From assembly GCA_037176725.1 (NCBI GenBank), contig JAZBRS010000013.1, forward strand, positions 11,225,001 through 11,289,000: a DNA stretch of 64,000 nt, read 5' to 3'. The notes below the pieces were generated by a model. The model saw only the letters and a program-made list of their open reading frames with translations, ran no database searches and was not told the DNA's origin. This document shows, piece after piece, positions 59,297 through 64,000 of this stretch. How positions within the stretch are numbered: the stretch's first letter is position 1; each line of letters starts with the position of its first letter. A program made the translations under genes and the position numbers. The stretch is from Posidonia oceanica. Lineage: Eukaryota; Streptophyta; Magnoliopsida; Alismatales; Posidoniaceae.

Positions 59297-62200
59297 ATGC
59301 AGTTTTAGGGGCAAAACAGTCTTTTTTCATGACTTTAAAAGGATGCAAGGACCCATATGTCATTTTTAAATCATGCAAGGGTCAAGTATGCAATTTTAGA
59401 TGCAAAGTGTGCTCTGAAATCACTGACCATGGACTGACATGCAATTTTTTGAAAATGCAAGGTTGAAAATGCAATACAATAAGCTAAGATGCATGCAAAA
59501 TGGTTACTATGCATTTAAAATGGACCTAGATGCAAAAATGAAAAATCAGAGGGGCAAACATGCAATGCAGTATGCAAAAAATTTAAATTAAGACCTAAGT
59601 TCTACATTGCAATGGATCAGACAGCAAAAATAACAAAAACAGGGATACAGAATGCAATATAATAAGGCAAACTATGCACATTAAGATTGCATGAACTACT
59701 GAAGGACCTGGATGCAAAAATTGAAAGTAGAAGGGCCGAAACAAAATTTTTTACAACTAGCAAGCACAGTAAGTGGACTATTACGCAAATACTAAAAACC
59801 ACAAACAAATCTTGCAATTTAACATGGTTTTAGATCAAAATAACATAAGTCTTAACATGCTTTGGACCTAAACGTAATAATCAGAAACTTAAATAAACGA
59901 AATGCAATGCAAGGAAGAGTTAATAAGTTAGCACAAAATGAAAACGAAAGGGGGGGTGGCTTACAGTAGAGGAGGAGGAGTTCGCCGGCGATTCTGCTGG
60001 ACCGGCGGAGGAGAGGCGACGCGGGGCAGCGGAGCGTGGGGCAGGGTCGGCGGGGTGCGACGGAGGCGAGGGGACTTGCGGCGGAGCTTCGGCGGCGGCG
60101 GGCGTGCGTGTGGAAGCTGCTGCGTCCGGAGCGCCGGCGACCGGTGCCGGAGAAGAAGGGAACTCCGGCGAGGGCTTGCGGGCGGCACAGGCGACGAAAA
60201 GCCTCGGGGAAAAGCCGAGGAGCAAGAGGGCGACGAGAGGAATCCGGGGGAGGTCTGCCTCGGCCCTCACGCGCGCCGGAAAAGCCCACCCACCTTGGTG
60301 GCTTTCGGCCGGCCGGAGAGAAGTGGGGACGGCGAAGGGCGGCGGCTGCTGTGCTGGGGAGCCTTGGGGACGTCTCCGGAGGCCCGAGGAGGATGACGGA
60401 GGTTCCAGAAGGGTCTTCTACGGCCTGGAGCAAGATCTGGTTCGACCGGAGCTCTACTGTGAAGGCCGAGGTGGATACGGCGATGTGCGGCGCTCCAAGG
60501 CGAGGCGAAGGCACGGGCGGCTAGGTGGTTGTTCGGGGAGTGCGTGGGAGGAAACAGAAGTGGATTTCACTGAGTGTGGAGGAAGATATGGATGTTTGAA
60601 GATTTTGGCAAAAAAGAGGACCCAAGTGTTTGTAGTGGAATGCGGTGGCTGTGGGAGGTTTCAGGGTGAGATATTGGGTGGGTTGTGAAGGTGGGAACTT
60701 GGTGAGTACGATGGTGGAGTTTGGGAATTTTTGGATGATCGTGGTGGTGGGTTTGCAAAGAAGAAAGTCGCTCTGAGCTTGTTTGGGTGCTGTCCACTTC
60801 GGGGAAGGATTCCGGCAAGGATTGGGGGTCTTTTTGGGTTCTGGAAGAAGGGTGAGAGAGCTGGTGACTTCCTCTTCGCAGGTGTGTCGGCCGAACTCCC
60901 TTCTGATTCCAAAATCCCAAGTTTTGATCCCTCCAAACTTGCTGGTTTCCAACAGTCAAAAAGAGGAGGGATGGGTTGCTGTCCTTGGTTTCAGGCCACA
61001 GGGTAGGGTGGTGATGGTGGTCGTGGATCGTGGGTGATGGTGGAAAGTCAAAGTGGTGTCAGGGAGGTTTGAAAAAAAAGAAAACCAATGAGGGAGGCTG
61101 CTGTCGTTTTTGGCTGTGAGAAGAGGAGAAGAATGGAAGAAGAAGAAGAGAAGGAGGGAAGAAGAAGAAGTTGGCCGGCTGTGGGCTGGGCCTTGAGCAC
61201 AGTAAAAAAAGAAAAAGAAAAGAAAATGAAGGGGAGGAAGAGAGGAATGAGAAGTGGGAAAGAAAGGAAGGAAGAAGAAGAGAGGAAGAGAAAGGAAATA
61301 AAATTAGAAGAAGAAAAAAATAAATTAAAAATAAGTAAAAATACTAGAAAAGTTGTGTTGTGAGTTAGGATTTTAATTAGATTTTTAGTGACTGTTTTTA
61401 GGTTAATTAGTGTGTTTTGGGCTTGATTAGGGTTTTATGGTTTTGTTTTGTTCTTAATTTGTTTTCCATTTGATTAAGTGTTTGTTAAATCTTTTTAAAT
61501 TGTTTTAAAAATTGTGTTTCCCTTGTTGGACACTTAGAATATTGATTAGGATTTTTTAGGATTTATTTTCGTATTAATCAGGGTTGGTTTTGGGTTTTTA
61601 AGTCTTAGTCTTTTTAGGGTTTTTCTTTCTTAAGTCTTTTGGATTAGGTTTTTTAATTTTTATTTGTTGATTTTTCTTGATGTTTTTTAATTAGGTTTCT
61701 CTTGTTTGATTAAGAGTCTTCAAGTCTTTTTGATGTGTTCTTCATTCTTTTTAATTGAGTTCTCAAATTGTTTTTCTTAGGTTTGTTAAGTTAAGCTTTT
61801 TCTTTCATTAATTACTTATCTTAGTGTTCTTAATTGTTTCACTTCTTTTTTAGGGTTTGTTTTTTAATTCTTTTGGTAGGGTTTTCATTTTTGGTGGGTC
61901 TTGATTTTGTTTTAGTTTTTTCCTAGATTTTTCGGTATTTTATTTTGGTTTGTTTCGCATTTTTTAGTTTGCATGCTTGATTTTCTTTTTAGCTTAGTTT
62001 AGTTAAGTTTAAGTTTTTAATTGCTTGCTTAATGTTTTTTAATTGTTTCTCTTAGAGTTCTGGTTTGTCTCTTTTATGTTTTGGAATTTTACAGATTTTT
62101 AGGGGGTTTTTATGGGTTTTTGCAAAAGAAAGAAAAGGAAAAGAGAAGGAGGAAGGAAATGGAAAAAGGGGGAAATAAAAGGGAAAGAGATGAGTTGGAA

Positions 62201-62939
62201 GGAAATGATTTTTTTAAAATTCAGGGAAAATGCTAAAAATAAAATAAAAATAGGAATAAGATAGAGAAGGGATAGAAGCACAAAGGGGGCCCATAGCCAG
62301 GCCAGGGAAAGGGCAAGAAGGGGATGAAAAGGGAGATGATAATCAGGAGAGAGAGAGGAGAGAGAAAATGATAATCCTGGAGAGAGAAAAGGATAATTTG
62401 GGTGAATGGAGGTCTTAAAGGTCCTGGAATGGGATGAAAAATGGCGAGTGGGTAGTCTAGGGCTTAAGGTATTGGGTCTAAGGTTTTGGTTTGATTCTAA
62501 GAAAGTTTTGGAGGGGTTTCAAGGTGTAGAAAAAGGGGAAATTCACCTAGGTTTTCTAGGGTTTTTGGGAATGGGTTAGGTTTAGAAATTTCTAGGTTCT
62601 AGAGTAGGTTTGTTGAGTGGATGTTGGTGGATTTTCCTATGGATTTTGGTCAAGTTTTGAGCTCGGGAAGAGGGGTAAAGGCTTAGGTCAAGTTGGCTGG
62701 TTTTGAAGGGTAGAAAGGAGGGTTAGGGTTTGGTTTTGGCTTGGGTTTTGGATGGTTTCAGGGTAAGGTTTTGGGATGGTTTTGGGGTTAGAAAATGGGT
62801 GTGGTTCTAGGTTTGGCTTTGAGGTTTGAGCTGGAGTTTTGATTTGGGAAGAAGGATGAAGAGAAATGTGCGATTTTGGGTTTTTCCTAGCCGCCAGAGA
62901 GATCTGCCGATTCAGCCTTGTCGAAATGGGGTGTCAACA
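59297..62939 (-). repeat. 3' LTR of element D, about 3.6 kb; inner border approximate
   Basis: The right border is clear: the minus strand starts TGTTGACACCCCATTTCG at 62939, preceded by a polypurine tract. The left border is inferred from the loss of Pol sequence upstream of the RT start; a TG at about 59297 would fit. The LTR contains an AT-rich part (59300-59940), a GC-rich leader (60690-59965 on the minus strand) ending in a donor-like ACT/GTAAGCC, a GAAGAA-rich tract at about 61060-61340 and a T-rich tract at 61380-62100. The long open frames in the GC-rich part are not supported as genes. Confidence 0.6.
61060..61340 (+). repeat. Purine-rich (GAA/GGA) tract in LTR D
   Basis: About 280 bp is dominated by GAAGAAGAG and GGAAGAG runs. 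The Lys/Glu/Arg frames through it reflect composition. Confidence 0.8.
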
Positions 62940-62955
62940 GATGCCCCTCCCTGAG
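62940..62955 (-). other. Polypurine tract of element D
   Basis: The minus strand reads CAGGGAGGGGCATC ahead of the LTR start TGTTGACACC. It is the same tract as in X and C. Confidence 0.8.
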
Positions 62956-63480
62956 CGAGGTCAAGGGGACCAAGACCGCTGCTCAGGGTTGACAAGACAC
63001 CCCATTTGACCGGAGGGCCAAAAGATTTGCTATTGGCGTGAGTTACTTATTCGGCAGATGCACCGAACGTCGTAGCCCATTGCCGCAATGCAAGATGCTA
63101 GGTGCAGTTGAATGATGCTAAGTATGCAATGCATGCTAATGCGATGCAAAAGTTAGTACAAAAGTTAGTGCAACTAGAAGAGATGCTGATGCCGTGCAAG
63201 TGATGCTGATGATGTTAATCTAGTATGCAATGCTAGCTGAGAAAGTGCGGAGATGATGCAAGAGAAAAGATAAAAGGACGCGATGTGGCGCGAGGATCTG
63301 GCAGGGAGGCCAAACTTACGCGACAAAGCGAGGGGAAACAGGGTGCAGCTTGTCCCCGTCCGAGGAACAAGCTAGCAGAAAAGGAAAAGGGGTGCGAGGG
63401 GAGAGAGGCCAACTCTCCTATCGCAAAAGGGAGGTGCGTGACTTTGTCTTCCTGGGACAAGGCCACGCCGAAAAGGAGAA
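62956..63480 (-). other. 3' internal region of element D before the hairpin array
   Basis: There is no credible gene. TGCTGATG/ATGCAATGC-rich sequence is followed by segments like CTTGTCCCCGTCCGAGGAAC (63350), which resemble the 75-bp repeats of element A2. Confidence 0.5.
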
Positions 63481-64000
63481 AAAAAAATGATAAGGTGACG
63501 GGCTTATCGTCCGGATAGTTTACGGTCCTATCAACCGGGACGACAGTTTACGGTCCTATCAACCGGAGGCAGTTGTGAGTGATAGTTACTGGATATCAGC
63601 CGTATAACATGGTTGTGGGATAGTTTACAGCCCTATCAACTGGCGCGACAGTTTACGGTCCTGTCAACCGGCGGATAGTTTACAGACCTATCAACTGGCA
63701 GATAGTTTACAGACCTATCAACTGGAAGCCACAAACCATGAGGGATAGTTACTGGATATCAGCCGTATAACGCAATGCCGGATAGTTTACAGTCTATCAT
63801 CTGGAGCGACAGTTTACGGTCCTGTCAACCGGCGGATAGTTTACAGACCTATCAACTGGAGGATAGTTTACAGTCCTATCAACTGGAAACGGCATTGCGA
63901 GGGACAGTTACTGGATGTCAGCCGTATAACATGATTGCGCGTGGTAGTTTACAGTCCTACCAACTGGCGGATAGTTTACAGACCTATCAACTGGAGCGAC
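63481..64000. repeat. Array of short hairpin units with covarying arms (element D), runs off the window
   Basis: About 17 units of two kinds. Type 1 has stem GATAG/CTATC, GACAG/CTGTC or GGTAG/CTACC around TTTACRGWC, followed by AACTGG or AACCGG (first at 63514-63532). Type 2 has stem GATA/TATC or GACA/TGTC around GTTACTGGA, followed by AGCCGTATAAC (63581-63597, 63743-63759, 63903-63919). The array lies just upstream of the 3' LTR on the minus strand, where Tat elements often have tandem repeats. Confidence 0.9.

Noticed and set aside
59850..60690. GC-rich open frames on both strands
   Set aside because: They lie within the leader of LTR D, are open on both strands, and have no recognisable domain. 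A short spliced leader is possible, a protein gene is not supported.
63481..64000. CRISPR-like look of the regular repeats
   Set aside because: Plant retrotransposon context, no constant repeat with unique spacers, and the units abut one another.

Overview
This window is nuclear DNA from a flowering plant. It is almost entirely nested transposable elements, and I see no ordinary host gene with confidence. The signs are a plant L1-type LINE, several very large Ty3/gypsy LTRs of the Tat/Ogre kind (a tRNA-Arg-type primer binding site, polypurine tracts, an extra RNase H in Pol), a TRIM-like element, a hAT-like element, and Plant Mobile Domain (PMD) genes with short GT-AG introns. The species cannot be named from the sequence.

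Layout. 1-2192 is a 5'-cut Tat-type LTR (family A). 2195-6982 is a TRIM-like miniature LTR element, split by a 3.0-kb solo LTR with a perfect 5-bp target duplication (2476-5498) and by a hAT-like element with terminal inverted repeats (5523-6763). 7124-7895 is a three-unit 257-bp tandem repeat. 7896-14640 is AT-rich DNA without a recognisable gene, apart from a perfect 27-bp inverted repeat at 10144-10212. From about 14.7 to 35.3 kb a single L1-type LINE is spread over five pieces. It is interrupted by a complete minus-strand gag-only Tat element (X, 15872-25440), a 1.07-kb solo LTR (25665-26729), a 3.25-kb solo LTR (family B, 27924-31174) and a 2.29-kb minus-strand solo LTR (family E, 32553-34838). 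All four have recognisable 5-bp target duplications. A second family-A LTR (35262-37697) follows, with its primer binding site and a 2-kb array of 75-bp repeats.

From 40.5 kb come LTR fragments of families F and B (minus strand). Then comes a large minus-strand Tat element (C, 44894 to about 59296) with decayed Pol (RT, RNase H, a second RNase H, integrase). Between pol and its 3' LTR, element C carries about 7 kb of antisense cargo: an uninterrupted two-exon PMD-like gene and a nine-exon PMD-like pseudogene. Element X is a close relative of C that lacks both pol and this cargo. Another minus-strand element (D) enters C near 59.3 kb and runs off the window end; its 3' internal region is an array of short hairpins.

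The most unusual signal is structural. Several different LTR families, and the internal regions of two elements, carry arrays of short inverted-repeat units. Within an array the two arms of a unit change together (for example GATAG/CTATC, GACAG/CTGTC, GGTAG/CTACC) while the loop stays nearly fixed. I also see a PBS-like motif repeated inside the LTRs at an almost constant distance from their 3' ends, a splice-donor-like site at the end of the GC-rich leader in several LTRs, and pseudogenes whose stop codons look like C-to-T or G-to-A changes without frameshifts. All statements rest on reading the sequence by eye; no alignment or database search was run.
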